From Arenibacter algicola (GTDB taxonomy: Bacteria > Bacteroidota > Bacteroidia > Flavobacteriales > Flavobacteriaceae), in NCBI RefSeq assembly GCF_018860365.1, contig NZ_JAHKPO010000018.1, positions 248,001 through 312,000 on the forward strand: DNA of 64,000 bases, in the 5' to 3' direction. The first letter of the stretch is position 1, and every line of letters starts with the position of its first letter. The position numbers and the translations under genes are program-made. This document shows positions 17,699-26,871 of the stretch, one piece after another. Under the pieces are notes generated by a model that had not been told where the DNA came from, ran no database searches, and saw only the letters and a list, made by a program, of their open reading frames with translations.

Positions 17699-20320
17699 TT
17701 AATTCTTTAGCAACCACACTTCAGAGGCCAAGGTGCCCCAACCACCTGAATTACGCCATTGTTCTACACTAATACGGTCACCATGGGCCACATCGGGTGC
17801 ACGTTCCAATCTAATGGTCAATTCTCCGTCCTTCGTTACCGATTTAGGAATGCGATACGTAAAAAAATCGCTCATTTGTAGTGGTAATTCAACATTATCG
17901 GCCAAGACAATATCATCGGCATATATTTTTTGAGATTTTTGATTCATCCTGGAGGCATAACGCTCTTGGAACCAAGGTCGAACAAAAGTAAACTTAACAG
18001 AATAGGAGGCCTTGGGGTCTAGGTCTATGTAAAAAAGACTTACCCCTTGATCTTCATTTTGGGTGAAGTGCATAGAGCGTTGGCTTGGCCTATTTTCCTC
18101 CGATAACATTTGCGAAACGTAGGGTTGCCCATGGTCATAGGGGTATCCGTTAATGACATGGGGAGCTATATTTCCAGTACCCAAGTTGTCATAAAACCCG
18201 CCTTCACCGGGGTTTGCATAATCAACGATCATTTTTAAAAGCTCATCGGCCTTTTTTGTATCGGTATTTTGGGCCCTTGTCAACTGTCTCTTGAGCCAAC
18301 CTAACCCAATATAATCATGTTGTAGGTTAAAATAACCATCGTTTCTTTGTCCATAAATAGTATTGCTCTCTTCCCCCAACCGTTTGGCCTCCTCACGAAG
18401 GGCGGCCATTTCCATAGTCTCTTTTGGAAACTTCAATTTATTGGAAATATCCTTTAGTGCAATGGTCCGGTCGTTCTGTAAATAGGCAGCAACATCTTCT
18501 TCTATTTGGCGCTCCAATTCCTTTTGTTGCGCAACATTGAGTTTCACGTATTTGTCCAGCGCGGCTTTTTGCATGTACATTCGCCATAGCCAATTGCTTT
18601 CCATTATTCTAGAGGGCATTACTTGTCCGGCTTGTTGTACAAGATCGTAATACTCATCTATTCCCTGTTTTTTATCAAGGGGAACCCCTTCCTTTTCTTC
18701 CAGATTTTTTTCCAATTGCAAAATGGCTTTGGCCATGAATGGGGCTGCTTCAAGTCCAAACCAGGTTTCTGAATATTCCGTCAGAATTTCATCAACAGTT
18801 GTCCTCGGGGACCACAATAAACGTTGCCACATCCACTGGTTAAAATGATCGTGGTGTCCACTGGAATGTGTTATGTCTCCATTGCCATATCGCAGTAAAT
18901 CGTTAAAGACCCTGTGATAATATTCGGGCCAAGCAAAGAAGGTTAATCGATTATAGACCATTGTTAGGAATTGATCGGGCCGCCTATTATATATTTCATT
19001 ACTCCAATGCGGAGGTAGATCTCCGTTTCGATCGGCCCTGGGACACATTTGGATATAAGCGTGTTGGGCATATTTCCAATGGGTAATTTCATTGTAATAG
19101 ATCAACTTGTGACGAGAAGGAATTTGATGGATTATTTCTTTGGGATACAATCCATAGGGCCCAAATCCGGGGTATTCAAAAAGATCCATGCGGTGTGTTT
19201 GCCGATGTCCAGGTTGCCAGGTTGTGGCATCCGAACCGGGACCATATCCCCATGCCCAAAGCCAATCCCTTGGTTTTTCCTGTAAATACTGGAATATGGC
19301 GTTGTCGTCCTCATTGTCAAATTTTTGATTGGTAAAATAGATGCGACTTTTGGGGTGATATTTATGGATAATCGCAGCCATTTCCTCCACCAATTTTATG
19401 AACGTTAGGCCATAAGGATTGCATTTATCACATTCACAACCGCCGCCATCACCACCATAGAATTCAATAAGATCATAGAATTGGCTATCCTTAAAATGCT
19501 CGTTACATTTCTGTAGCATATAATCCCTGGCCTTAGGAACTGAAAGACAGACATATCCTGAACGCCCAATGGATTCGAAGGCATTCCATTCCATTGGCAC
19601 TTTGGCTCCAGCAGTATTGGCCCCAAATTTAGTCTGTGTCATCAATCCATAAGATTTTATAAAATGGTACATGGACTCATCTTCGGCTGCAAAAATATTG
19701 GCGCCTGCCAGCGCATAATCCAAGAGTGCACCTTGTGTTTCCTCTTCGGTCCAATCCCTTACCTGCGCCAATTTTTTGGCAACACTACTTTGTCCAATTT
19801 GGGTTCCCCGGATTTCGAAGGCAGGAGCCGTCCTAATGTTTAATTTGTTGGGTAAGGCCAGTTGGCCTTCTTTGTATACCAATTGCCTCAATATTTCCCC
19901 AACGGCATATAGACAACCCCGATCATCTAAACCAGCGGCAATTAAAATTAAACTGTTGGAATCATCAACAGATTTTAATAGAAACCCTTCCCGGCCCGGA
20001 GCCAATGGGGTTAGTTCAGGAATCCTTAATGTCTTAAATTGGGCGGACAATAGGGAATGGCGCTCTGGGGTGCCCAAAAGAATTTGTAATTCCCCTGAAA
20101 CGTACTGGAGTTCTTTCGTCTCCTGGATAAGACGCACATCAATATTGGCGTTTTCTTCCAATCTTTGCTTCAATAAATCGGCTATATTCAGTTCTACCTG
20201 GCTCGCCCCATTGCCCGTAATAATAGCTATCTTTTTAAATAGGATTTCCTGTGAATGGCCAATGAGGCCGATAAGGGCTACTAGACATATTTGAATTGTT
20301 TTGGCGAGTACCTTGTTCAT
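17699..20320 (-). CDS. Large secreted glycoside hydrolase-like protein (GH67 N-terminal-like)
   Basis: An 873-residue exported protein (signal peptide about 1-23, cut near GHSQ). The N-terminal 150 residues have the alpha-glucuronidase/GH20b-like alpha-beta domain: 'IAIITGNGASQVELNIADLLKQRL', 'LQILLGTPERHSLL' and 'LDDRGCLYAVGEILRQLV'. The middle looks like a TIM barrel ('APAFEIRGTQIGQSS', 'GANIFAAED', 'DLIEFYGGDGGGCECDKCNPYG', 'RIYFTNQKF', 'WLWAWGYGPGSD'). A helical segment and a C-terminal beta-sandwich follow. A glycosidase on uronic-acid glycans is plausible. It ends a tight operon after an esterase (30 bp) and a polysaccharide deacetylase. Confidence 0.78.
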   Translation of the reverse strand: MNKVLAKTIQICLVALIGLIGHSQEILFKKIAIITGNGASQVELNIADLLKQRLEENANIDVRLIQETKELQYVSGELQILLGTPERHSLLSAQFKTLRIPELTPLAPGREGFLLKSVDDSNSLILIAAGLDDRGCLYAVGEILRQLVYKEGQLALPNKLNIRTAPAFEIRGTQIGQSSVAKKLAQVRDWTEEETQGALLDYALAGANIFAAEDESMYHFIKSYGLMTQTKFGANTAGAKVPMEWNAFESIGRSGYVCLSVPKARDYMLQKCNEHFKDSQFYDLIEFYGGDGGGCECDKCNPYGLTFIKLVEEMAAIIHKYHPKSRIYFTNQKFDNEDDNAIFQYLQEKPRDWLWAWGYGPGSDATTWQPGHRQTHRMDLFEYPGFGPYGLYPKEIIHQIPSRHKLIYYNEITHWKYAQHAYIQMCPRADRNGDLPPHWSNEIYNRRPDQFLTMVYNRLTFFAWPEYYHRVFNDLLRYGNGDITHSSGHHDHFNQWMWQRLLWSPRTTVDEILTEYSETWFGLEAAPFMAKAILQLEKNLEEKEGVPLDKKQGIDEYYDLVQQAGQVMPSRIMESNWLWRMYMQKAALDKYVKLNVAQQKELERQIEEDVAAYLQNDRTIALKDISNKLKFPKETMEMAALREEAKRLGEESNTIYGQRNDGYFNLQHDYIGLGWLKRQLTRAQNTDTKKADELLKMIVDYANPGEGGFYDNLGTGNIAPHVINGYPYDHGQPYVSQMLSEENRPSQRSMHFTQNEDQGVSLFYIDLDPKASYSVKFTFVRPWFQERYASRMNQKSQKIYADDIVLADNVELPLQMSDFFTYRIPKSVTKDGELTIRLERAPDVAHGDRISVEQWRNSGGWGTLASEVWLLKN

Positions 20321-20350
20321 CGAAAAAATGCTTTTTGGTTGGTTATAGGG

Positions 20351-21259
20351 TTATGGATTTACGATACCACTTTTCTTCATCCAGGAAAACAAGGGCTGCA
20401 TCCATTCATCTGTAGGGATACTTAAAACAAAACCATGATTGCCTTTTGGGTACAGGTGCATTTCCGATGGTATTTTATTTTTTATCAACTCTTGGTAGAA
20501 CCGAATACTATTTTCCACGGGAACTACGGTATCATCACCAGTATGCGTCAACCACGTTGGCGGAGTTTCGGAATCGATGTGCAGTTCGTTGGAAAAGTTT
20601 AAAATTTGTTCCTCCGAGGCCGATTTTCCAAGTAAATTCTCGCGAGATCCGTTGTGGGTCAGTTCGTCTTTCATACTGATTACGGGATAGATCAAAATCA
20701 TAAAGCTGGGTCTCAAGCTAATGCCTTCAGAATTGGGGATGTAAGATTTGTTGAAATGAGTTCCTGCGGTCGATGCTAAATGCCCTCCGGCAGAAAACCC
20801 CATAATTCCTATTTTCTCCGGATCCAAATGCCATTCTGCAGCCCTTTGCCGTACTATTTTTAAGGCTTGCTGAGCATCTTGTAAAGGGCCAATGCTTTTA
20901 TCGATCATAATTGAATCACTCGGCAGCCGGTATTTTAAAACAAAAGCGGCAACTCCCTTTTTCAAAAAAGCCTCCGCAATTCGGATGCCCTCCAACTTAA
21001 AACTTTCCATACCATATCCACCACCTGGACAAATAATTATCGCTGTTCCTGTTGCTATTTGTTCCTCTGGAAGGTAAATTTTTAGGCTTGGCCGGGAGAC
21101 CTTTTGGTAACCAAAGAACTGCCCGTCCTTTTTTAATTCAATTTCTTTTGTCTCGCTAGGCTTGCTATTGGGAATTGTAGATGAATAAAGATCTATGGTT
21201 TGTTGAGCTTCCGAATGTATGGAAATCATTATGAGAAAAAGCAGTACAAGTTTTTTCAT
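20351..21259 (-). CDS. Secreted alpha/beta hydrolase, acetyl-xylan-esterase/BD-FAE type
   Basis: A 302-residue exported serine esterase (signal peptide about 1-18, SEA-QQ). The oxyanion-hole HGG-like block is 'IIICPGGGYGMES' (77-83). The nucleophile is S156 in GFSAGG. The late acid/base pair is suggested by 'HTGDDTVVPVENS' (Asp) and 'YPKGNHGFVLS' (His). Such enzymes remove acetyl or feruloyl groups from polysaccharides. It lies between a deacetylase (13 bp upstream) and a GH67-like enzyme, which supports side-chain removal before glycosidic cleavage. Confidence 0.9.
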   Translation of the reverse strand: MKKLVLLFLIMISIHSEAQQTIDLYSSTIPNSKPSETKEIELKKDGQFFGYQKVSRPSLKIYLPEEQIATGTAIIICPGGGYGMESFKLEGIRIAEAFLKKGVAAFVLKYRLPSDSIMIDKSIGPLQDAQQALKIVRQRAAEWHLDPEKIGIMGFSAGGHLASTAGTHFNKSYIPNSEGISLRPSFMILIYPVISMKDELTHNGSRENLLGKSASEEQILNFSNELHIDSETPPTWLTHTGDDTVVPVENSIRFYQELIKNKIPSEMHLYPKGNHGFVLSIPTDEWMQPLFSWMKKSGIVNP

Positions 21260-21272
21260 GGATGTAGAATAT

Positions 21273-22061
21273 TTAGTTACTCAGTTTCTTTTTTAAGTCA
21301 GGAGATATTATTCCCTTGGCTTCATCCGCATCAATATAGGCTTGTAATTGCCTAAGGGAAATCACCTTGTAATTATGGTCGGATAAATACTGCAGATATT
21401 CCCTAAAGAGTGCAGGTGGCGTATTTACCCAAGGGTGCTCAATATCGGGTACACCGTGTAACGTTAGCACCACAATCTTTCCATTTTTGGCTTGGTCCAG
21501 GGAAGTCATAATTTCTTTTTTGTTTTCAGCATCGGTTGCCCAACTGGGAATAAGATAGGGATGATCAACTAAGGGGTCATAAGCCCTGCTGCCGCCGGCC
21601 CTGGCAAAGGTGTATTCTTTTTTTTGTAGAAATTCCAAGGCAAGGGCATTTAGTCCGTAGCCGGGATAAGCAAAGTTTTGTGGTTTGGCAATTCCCAAGG
21701 AATCGCATTTATTTTCTATATATTCCAACTCGGCATTAAATTCTGTTTGCGTCAGTTTGCTTACATTGGCATGGGTGCGGGTGTGATTGGCAACTTCAAA
21801 CCCCATGTTGTCCAGGGCCTTGATCTGTCGCCAATTCATGTATAGGGTACTGTCCTTATAATTCGGAGGGAATTCACACACAAAAAAGGTGGCTCCAAAA
21901 CCGTACTCTTTTAACATTTGGGCTACAACGGAATATTGACTTGCCGGAGCATCATCAAAAGTGAGAACTACCAGTTTATCGGGTATTTTTTGTTTTAGGA
22001 TTTGCGAATGGCAAGAGAAAATAGTGAATACGGTAAAAAGGACAACTAAGAAATTTTTCAT
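21273..22061 (-). CDS. Polysaccharide deacetylase (NodB homology, CE4-like)
   Basis: A 262-residue NodB-domain protein. The N-terminus has a lipobox-like FTIFSC, so it may be a lipoprotein. Metal-binding residues of the CE4 family are visible: D36-D37 in 'VVLTFDDAPAS', and H93 and H97 in NHTRTH. 'FAYPGYGLNALALEFLQKKEYTFARA' corresponds to motif 3, and 'IVVLTLHGVPD' carries the late catalytic His. It hydrolyses N- or O-acetyl groups on glycans using a divalent cation. It is first gene of the three-gene operon ending at 17699. Confidence 0.92.
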   Translation of the reverse strand: MKNFLVVLFTVFTIFSCHSQILKQKIPDKLVVLTFDDAPASQYSVVAQMLKEYGFGATFFVCEFPPNYKDSTLYMNWRQIKALDNMGFEVANHTRTHANVSKLTQTEFNAELEYIENKCDSLGIAKPQNFAYPGYGLNALALEFLQKKEYTFARAGGSRAYDPLVDHPYLIPSWATDAENKKEIMTSLDQAKNGKIVVLTLHGVPDIEHPWVNTPPALFREYLQYLSDHNYKVISLRQLQAYIDADEAKGIISPDLKKKLSN

Positions 22062-22245
22062 AACGCTCCTACTAAAAGGATTAATGCTGATTCAAGAGAC
22101 TACTGATTAGTAAATTGGTTGTGAAATCGTATCTTTTCTTGCTTCACATCCCTAAAATACCACACTCCTTTGAATAATTGACTGAATTTTTATATTTCTT
22201 CAATATAGAGATTAACAGTTGTCCCTGGCCCCGAAAAAATCATGT

Positions 22246-23328
22246 TCAAGAATTCTTTTTATTTGAATTGAAAGCTCTGCCATATTGCCAGGGAATTTGG
22301 TGTTCCATATTCAATTCATGGGCTGCGTTTATGGAAAAATAGGGGTTTCGCAAGTGCTCTCGAGCAATAACCACCAAGTCTGCCAGCTCCTGTGTAATTA
22401 TATCGTTGGCCTGTGCCGACGTTGTGATCATGCCTACGGTACCCACGGGAATCCCTATTTTTTCTTTTATTTCCGTTGCATAAGGCAATTGGTAATTTGG
22501 AAAAACCATTGATTTGTCCACATGGGCAAAACCACCACCTGAGGCGGTTATGAGATCAACGCCATTGTTCTTTAAAATCTTGGATAGGGCCAAACTATCT
22601 TTCATACTCCATGCATCCGCTGAATCCAAATAGTCCACTGCAGAAATCCTGACCAATAAGGGCATGGTATCAGGTATTACTTTTCTTATTTCCTGAACAG
22701 TTTCAATCAAAAAACGAATCCTATTTTCGAAGCTTCCTCCATATTGGTCACTTCTTTTGTTAACGACGGAAGAATAAAACTGATGAAATAGATAACCGTG
22801 TCCCGCATGGAGTTCTATAGTGTCGAACCCTGCTAATAAGGCTCTTTTGGCAGCTGAAGCAAAATCCAATTTTAGTTTTTGTATTTCTCCAAAGGTCAAT
22901 TCCTGTGTTGTAATTCCGTTGATTACAGTTGAAGATGCACTTTTGGTAATACATCCGCCCTTGTCCAGAGGCAATGGTTTCATTCCTTCATTTGGATGGG
23001 TATTACTGCCTTTCCCTCCGGAGTGCCACAATTGAACGCCAATTTTTGATCCTTGTTCCTTAACAAACCTTACTATAGGTTTCCAAGCCTCCATTTGCCT
23101 ATTGTTCCAAAGACCAGTATCATATAAGGTATTCAATCCTTCTTCCGATACAGCAGTACATTCGGTTATAATCAATCCGGCACCTCCTACAGCCCTGCTC
23201 CCCAGGTGGACCAAATGCCAGTTATTGGGTATACCCTCTATGGCACTGTATTGTTGCATTGGAGAAAGGGCTATTCTGTTTTTTAACTCCAATTCCCTAA
23301 GTTTTAGCGGGCTAAATAAATTTTTCAT
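22246..23328 (-). CDS. NADH:flavin oxidoreductase / Old Yellow Enzyme (YqjM-like)
   Basis: A 360-residue FMN-dependent TIM-barrel ene-reductase. The N-terminal FMN-binding segment reads 'LFSPLKLRELELKNRIALSPMQQYSA'. The barrel carries 'IELHAGHGYLFHQFYSSVVNKRSDQYGGSFENRIRFL', the classical OYE signature with the substrate-binding H-x-x-H-like part. The C-terminus has 'VVIAREHLRNPYF'. It reduces activated C=C bonds of enones and quinones with NAD(P)H. Its start overlaps by 17 bp the end of the upstream small membrane gene, indicating one transcript, and a Crp-like regulator lies just beyond. Confidence 0.94.
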   Translation of the reverse strand: MKNLFSPLKLRELELKNRIALSPMQQYSAIEGIPNNWHLVHLGSRAVGGAGLIITECTAVSEEGLNTLYDTGLWNNRQMEAWKPIVRFVKEQGSKIGVQLWHSGGKGSNTHPNEGMKPLPLDKGGCITKSASSTVINGITTQELTFGEIQKLKLDFASAAKRALLAGFDTIELHAGHGYLFHQFYSSVVNKRSDQYGGSFENRIRFLIETVQEIRKVIPDTMPLLVRISAVDYLDSADAWSMKDSLALSKILKNNGVDLITASGGGFAHVDKSMVFPNYQLPYATEIKEKIGIPVGTVGMITTSAQANDIITQELADLVVIAREHLRNPYFSINAAHELNMEHQIPWQYGRAFNSNKKNS

Positions 23329-23563
23329 TTTTATTATGTTTCCAAGTTATAAATCCTCTGATGTTCATTATTAAAAAGGCACTGTTGCCAATTCCAATAC
23401 CAAAACTGCCTATTGGTCCAAAGCCCAAGCTTATCCAAATTAAATTGGCTATGGCAAAGTAGATAAAACCGGATTTGTTCTTTTTCCCTAAACAATAAAC
23501 GGCTATGAGGCTTAAGATCATGGCCAGCCAATCCAATAGATAATATTTAGTAAATGCTTCCAT
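23312..23563 (-). CDS. Small three-helix membrane protein (CBU_0592-like)
   Basis: An 83-residue protein that is almost wholly hydrophobic: three probable membrane helices (about 10-26, 32-49, 54-75) with short Lys-rich ends. It resembles the small CBU_0592/YgjV-type family: 'LDWLAMILSLIAVYCLGKKNKSGFIYFAIANLIWISLG'. Function is unknown. It overlaps the OYE gene by 17 bp. A second member of apparently the same type occurs at 58204-58449, there overlapping a MarR gene. Confidence 0.75.
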   Translation of the reverse strand: MEAFTKYYLLDWLAMILSLIAVYCLGKKNKSGFIYFAIANLIWISLGFGPIGSFGIGIGNSAFLIMNIRGFITWKHNKNEKFI

Positions 23564-23651
23564 GCTGTGTACAGGATTAATGACAAAGCAAAGTTGCCTT
23601 AAATGATTATGGAAAAAGTTGAAGTAGATTAGGAAATATGGTTGAAATAAT

Positions 23652-24248
23652 TCAACTTTTACCTTTCACTTTGTTGTTCCGAATTTTTGAGAGAAATTCG
23701 GTGGTCATTCCAAGATAAGAAGCCAAGGCGTATTGTGGGATATGTTGTAAAAATTGCGGATATTTTTCTGTGAAATAGGTGTACCGTTCTTCCGCAGACT
23801 TGGTCAAATTCATAGTTATTCTACGTTGTTGGGAAGCCAAACCCCTTTCTGCAATAATCCTGAAAAAGGTCTCAAACTTTGGATTGCTTTTCTTCAAATC
23901 CTGTTCTTTTTCAAAATCCAGTTCCAATAAAGTGCTACTTTCCAAGGCCTCCACGAACATAGTGGCAGGTTGTTGAAATATATAGCTATTATAATCCGTA
24001 ATCCACCAATCATTGATGGCCAAGGCTATGGTTGTTTCCTGTCCGGACTCATTTACCACAAATGAACGCAATGCACCTTCAACAACATAGAATCTTTTTT
24101 TTGCAGTAAAATTGGGTTGTACAATGAATTGTTTTTTTCGAACCTTTACTACCTTAAATTTGGAGCTAAAATGGGATGCCTCCTCTTCCGTTAAAGAAAT
24201 AAATCGCTGAATGTAGGATGCAATTTGGTATTGTGGATCCATTGCCAA
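23652..24248 (-). CDS. Crp/Fnr-family transcriptional regulator
   Basis: A 198-residue regulator with an N-terminal cyclic-nucleotide-binding-like beta-barrel ('KKQFIVQPNFTAKKRFYVVEGALRSFVVNESGQE') and a C-terminal winged HTH with 'IPQYALASYLGMTTEFLSKIRNNK'. The P-E-x-A/G cAMP-binding motif is not evident, so the signal is unknown. Many Bacteroidota contain such single-domain Crp-like regulators. It is likely to control its downstream neighbours (small membrane protein and OYE), which are in the same direction. Confidence 0.9.
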   Translation of the reverse strand: MAMDPQYQIASYIQRFISLTEEEASHFSSKFKVVKVRKKQFIVQPNFTAKKRFYVVEGALRSFVVNESGQETTIALAINDWWITDYNSYIFQQPATMFVEALESSTLLELDFEKEQDLKKSNPKFETFFRIIAERGLASQQRRITMNLTKSAEERYTYFTEKYPQFLQHIPQYALASYLGMTTEFLSKIRNNKVKGKS

Positions 24249-24303
24249 TTAATGAGTGATAACTTATTTAAATTTAGGAAATTTTTTCAGTATCCACACC
24301 TAC

Positions 24304-24654
24304 TTAATTATACCAAACAGCATACCGCTCACGTCTTAATTCCAAGGCCAGACCTTCCTCAATTTCTAAAGCTTCCGCTCTGGTCAATACGGGATCTATA
24401 TGATTATAAAGGCTGGGCCTTAGATACAGCCCGTATTTCTCCACAATGTTGGAGGATAATTTATGGCCCTTCTTATTTCTATATCCGGTCTTATGCTGTT
24501 CAAATCGTTCCTTAGGGGTCTTGGAGGTCATACCCACATATAAACATTCCAATACACCATTAAATTGGGGATTGGCGGCCCTAAACTTGGCATTCTCTGT
24601 AAAAACGCGCTTGGATAATTCCACAACATAGACTCGGTATAGGGTTTTGGACAT
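24304..24654 (-). CDS. GIY-YIG-type nuclease domain protein
   Basis: A 116-residue protein. The line 'LECLYVGMTSKTPKERFEQHKTG' has the core of a GIY-YIG fold (Tyr-Val-Gly followed by R-x-x-x-H). The catalytic Glu could be in 'RAEALEIEEGLALELR'. The first strand, where GIY would be, reads 'YRVYVVEL', a common variant. Small stand-alone members are widespread in bacteria and mostly uncharacterised; some cleave structured DNA. It is a single gene. Confidence 0.75.
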   Translation of the reverse strand: MSKTLYRVYVVELSKRVFTENAKFRAANPQFNGVLECLYVGMTSKTPKERFEQHKTGYRNKKGHKLSSNIVEKYGLYLRPSLYNHIDPVLTRAEALEIEEGLALELRRERYAVWYN

Positions 24655-24811
24655 GGTTGATCTAAAATATATGAGCTTAAACTAAGTAAAATTGGTATAA
24701 TTTTAATGACAAATTTTCGGTATTCCTCCAATAAGACCATTTTTTTTCCGAATTTAGAGAGCATTAAATGCAAATTAAAAAAATAGTAAACAATCAAAAG
24801 CAATCTTTACA

Positions 24812-26326
24812 ATGAAAAAAGAACCAAACAAACCCCTACCAATTACACGTAGATCTTTTATCAGTAAAACGGGAGTGGCCGCTGCCGGTATTACTATTCT
24901 CCCGAGCAATGTAATTTCGGGATTGGGGCATAAGGCTCCCAGTGATAAATTGAATATTGTTGGAGTAGGAGTGGGAAGTATGGGGTTTGGCAACCTGAAA
25001 AATTTACAGAGTGAAAATATAGTCGGACTCTGTGATGTGGATTGGAAATATGCAAAAGATTGTTTCGATTACTTTCCCAAAGCAAAGAAATACAAGGATT
25101 TTAGAGTGATGTTCGATGAGATGGGCAATGAATTTGATGCTGTTTTGGTAGCTACGGCCGATCATACCCATGCCATTGTAGCGGCAGAGGCCATAGTGCG
25201 AGGAAAACATGTTTATGTGCAAAAGCCTCTTACCCATTCGGTATACGAATCAAGATTATTGACCAAGTTGGCCAAGAAACATAATGTGGCCACACAAATG
25301 GGGAATCAAGGGGCCTCTGGAGAAGGAGTAGCCAAAACCTGCGAATTAATTTGGAGCGGTGCCATTGGAGATATAACAAAAGTGGAATCCTTTACCAATA
25401 GACCGATTTGGCCACAAGGCTTAAATCCACCTACACAAGGACAGTGGGTGCCGGATACCTTGGATTGGGATTTGTTTACGGGTCCAGCAGAACTAATACC
25501 TTACAATCAGGTGTACCATCCATGGAACTGGCGCGGCTGGTGGAATTACGGTACCGGGGCTCTTGGGGATATGGCCTGCCATATTCTTCACCCCGTATTT
25601 ATAGCCTTAAAATTGGGCTATCCTACCAGGGTACAAGGGAGTTCCTCACTGCTGTTAAGGGACAGTGCCCCAACGGCACAATCCGTACAAATGACTTTCC
25701 CGGAACGGGGCAGGAAAGGGAAGATCAAATTGCCGGAGGTAGAGATTAATTGGTATGATGGCGGTATTAAGCCTAATCTACCTTCCAATTGGCCTAGTGG
25801 CAAGAACCCCAACAAATCTGGTGGAGGTACCTTCTTTTACGGTACCAAAGGTATTATGCATACCGGTTGTTATGGGGTGGAACCGGAAATTTTGGGAAGG
25901 GAACTTCCGAAAGTGGCAGAGACAGAGCGAAGGGTGGAAAAAGAGATCGGAAAGGCTTGGAACAGAGGTGCTCATGAGATGGACTGGGTACGGGCCTGCA
26001 AGGAAAGTGCGGAGAACCGCAAGCCTTGTACGTCCGACTTTTCAGAAGCCGGACCTTTTAATGAAATGGTGGTTATGGGTGTTTTGGCGGTACGCTTACA
26101 GTCCTTGGATAAAATTTTGAATTGGGATGGGGAGAATATGCGCTTTACCAATATAGGACAGAACGAGACCATCAAGACCGTAATCCGTGATAATTTCGTG
26201 ATGAAGGACGGACGCCCACAATTCGAAAAGGAATGGACGGACCCCGTTGATGCCAATGCTTTTGCCAAAGAACTTATAAATCATACCTATAGGGAAGGTT
26301 GGAAATTACCGGATATGCCGGCATAG
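24812..26326 (+). CDS. Gfo/Idh/MocA-family oxidoreductase with Tat signal
   Basis: A 504-residue secreted NAD(P)-dependent oxidoreductase. The N-terminus has a twin-arginine signal (TRRSFISKTGVAAAGITIL). A Rossmann fold follows ('NIVGVGVGSMGFGNLKNL'), with the family motif 'VYVQKPLTHSVYESRLL' (EKP-like, here QKP) and the C-terminal alpha/beta domain including 'WNWRGWWNYGTGALGDMACHILHPVF'. Tat-exported members of this family in Bacteroidota often act as NAD-dependent glycosidase-like or sugar-modifying enzymes. A clear rho-independent terminator follows at 26351. Confidence 0.93.
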   Translation: MKKEPNKPLPITRRSFISKTGVAAAGITILPSNVISGLGHKAPSDKLNIVGVGVGSMGFGNLKNLQSENIVGLCDVDWKYAKDCFDYFPKAKKYKDFRVMFDEMGNEFDAVLVATADHTHAIVAAEAIVRGKHVYVQKPLTHSVYESRLLTKLAKKHNVATQMGNQGASGEGVAKTCELIWSGAIGDITKVESFTNRPIWPQGLNPPTQGQWVPDTLDWDLFTGPAELIPYNQVYHPWNWRGWWNYGTGALGDMACHILHPVFIALKLGYPTRVQGSSSLLLRDSAPTAQSVQMTFPERGRKGKIKLPEVEINWYDGGIKPNLPSNWPSGKNPNKSGGGTFFYGTKGIMHTGCYGVEPEILGRELPKVAETERRVEKEIGKAWNRGAHEMDWVRACKESAENRKPCTSDFSEAGPFNEMVVMGVLAVRLQSLDKILNWDGENMRFTNIGQNETIKTVIRDNFVMKDGRPQFEKEWTDPVDANAFAKELINHTYREGWKLPDMPA

Positions 26327-26350
26327 AAAGTATATTTTAAGATATATAGA

Positions 26351-26384
26351 AAAGGGAATGGGCGAGAGCTGGTTCCCTTTTTTT
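26351..26384 (+). terminator. Rho-independent terminator
   Basis: An 8-bp stem (AAAGGGAA at 26351-26358, TTCCCTTT at 26373-26380) is followed by a run of T's, 25 bp after the stop of the Gfo/Idh/MocA gene. The loop is 14 nt. The T-run gives plus-strand orientation. Confidence 0.85.
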
Positions 26385-26478
26385 AATTGGCTTTATCCGT
26401 ATGCCTAGCCTCAAATTGGACCCATGTACTTTTTAGGAAGCACCATAGATTTAAGGCCTTGCGACTTTGTACAGAGTG

Positions 26479-26871
26479 CTACTTCATGGAATGTATACCA
26501 ATCATATTTCCTTCGGTATCACATGCCAGAACCATAGCGCCATACTCACCAAGGGAAACTTTGGGCTTCATCACCTTTCCGCCCGCGGCATTTATCCTAG
26601 ATTCTTCAACACTGCAATCCTCGCTCATAAAATATACAATAGTACTATTGTTGCCAGCCTTAAATCCATCCATTTTCACCAAGGCTCCGGAAGCACTGTT
26701 CTTGGATTCCATATTAGCAGGAAAAAATAGCATTTTCATACTGTCCTCGGCAGAAGGTGGCATTGGCATTTCATTCAACTCCAGTTGAAATACGGTTTCG
26801 TAAAATTTTTTGGCCCGCTTTAAGTCATCAACATAAATTTCGAACCAAACCACTGGATTTACATTTTTCAT
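26479..26871 (-). CDS. VOC (glyoxalase-like) family protein
   Basis: A 130-residue protein of the vicinal oxygen chelate superfamily. It has two beta-alpha-beta-beta-beta modules: 'NPVVWFEIYVDDLKRAKKFYETVFQLEL' and 'TIVYFMSEDCSVEESRINAAGGKVMKPKVSLGEYGAMVLACDTEGNMIGIHS'. The second module ends in the typical 'DTEGN-x-x-G' strand. Such proteins may be dioxygenases, isomerases or resistance proteins; the substrate cannot be told from sequence. It is monocistronic. Confidence 0.9.
   Translation of the reverse strand: MKNVNPVVWFEIYVDDLKRAKKFYETVFQLELNEMPMPPSAEDSMKMLFFPANMESKNSASGALVKMDGFKAGNNSTIVYFMSEDCSVEESRINAAGGKVMKPKVSLGEYGAMVLACDTEGNMIGIHSMK

Noticed and set aside
24304..24654. Homing endonuclease of a mobile intron
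   Set aside because: The GIY-YIG frame is a short stand-alone gene between housekeeping-like genes, with no intron or interrupted host gene.
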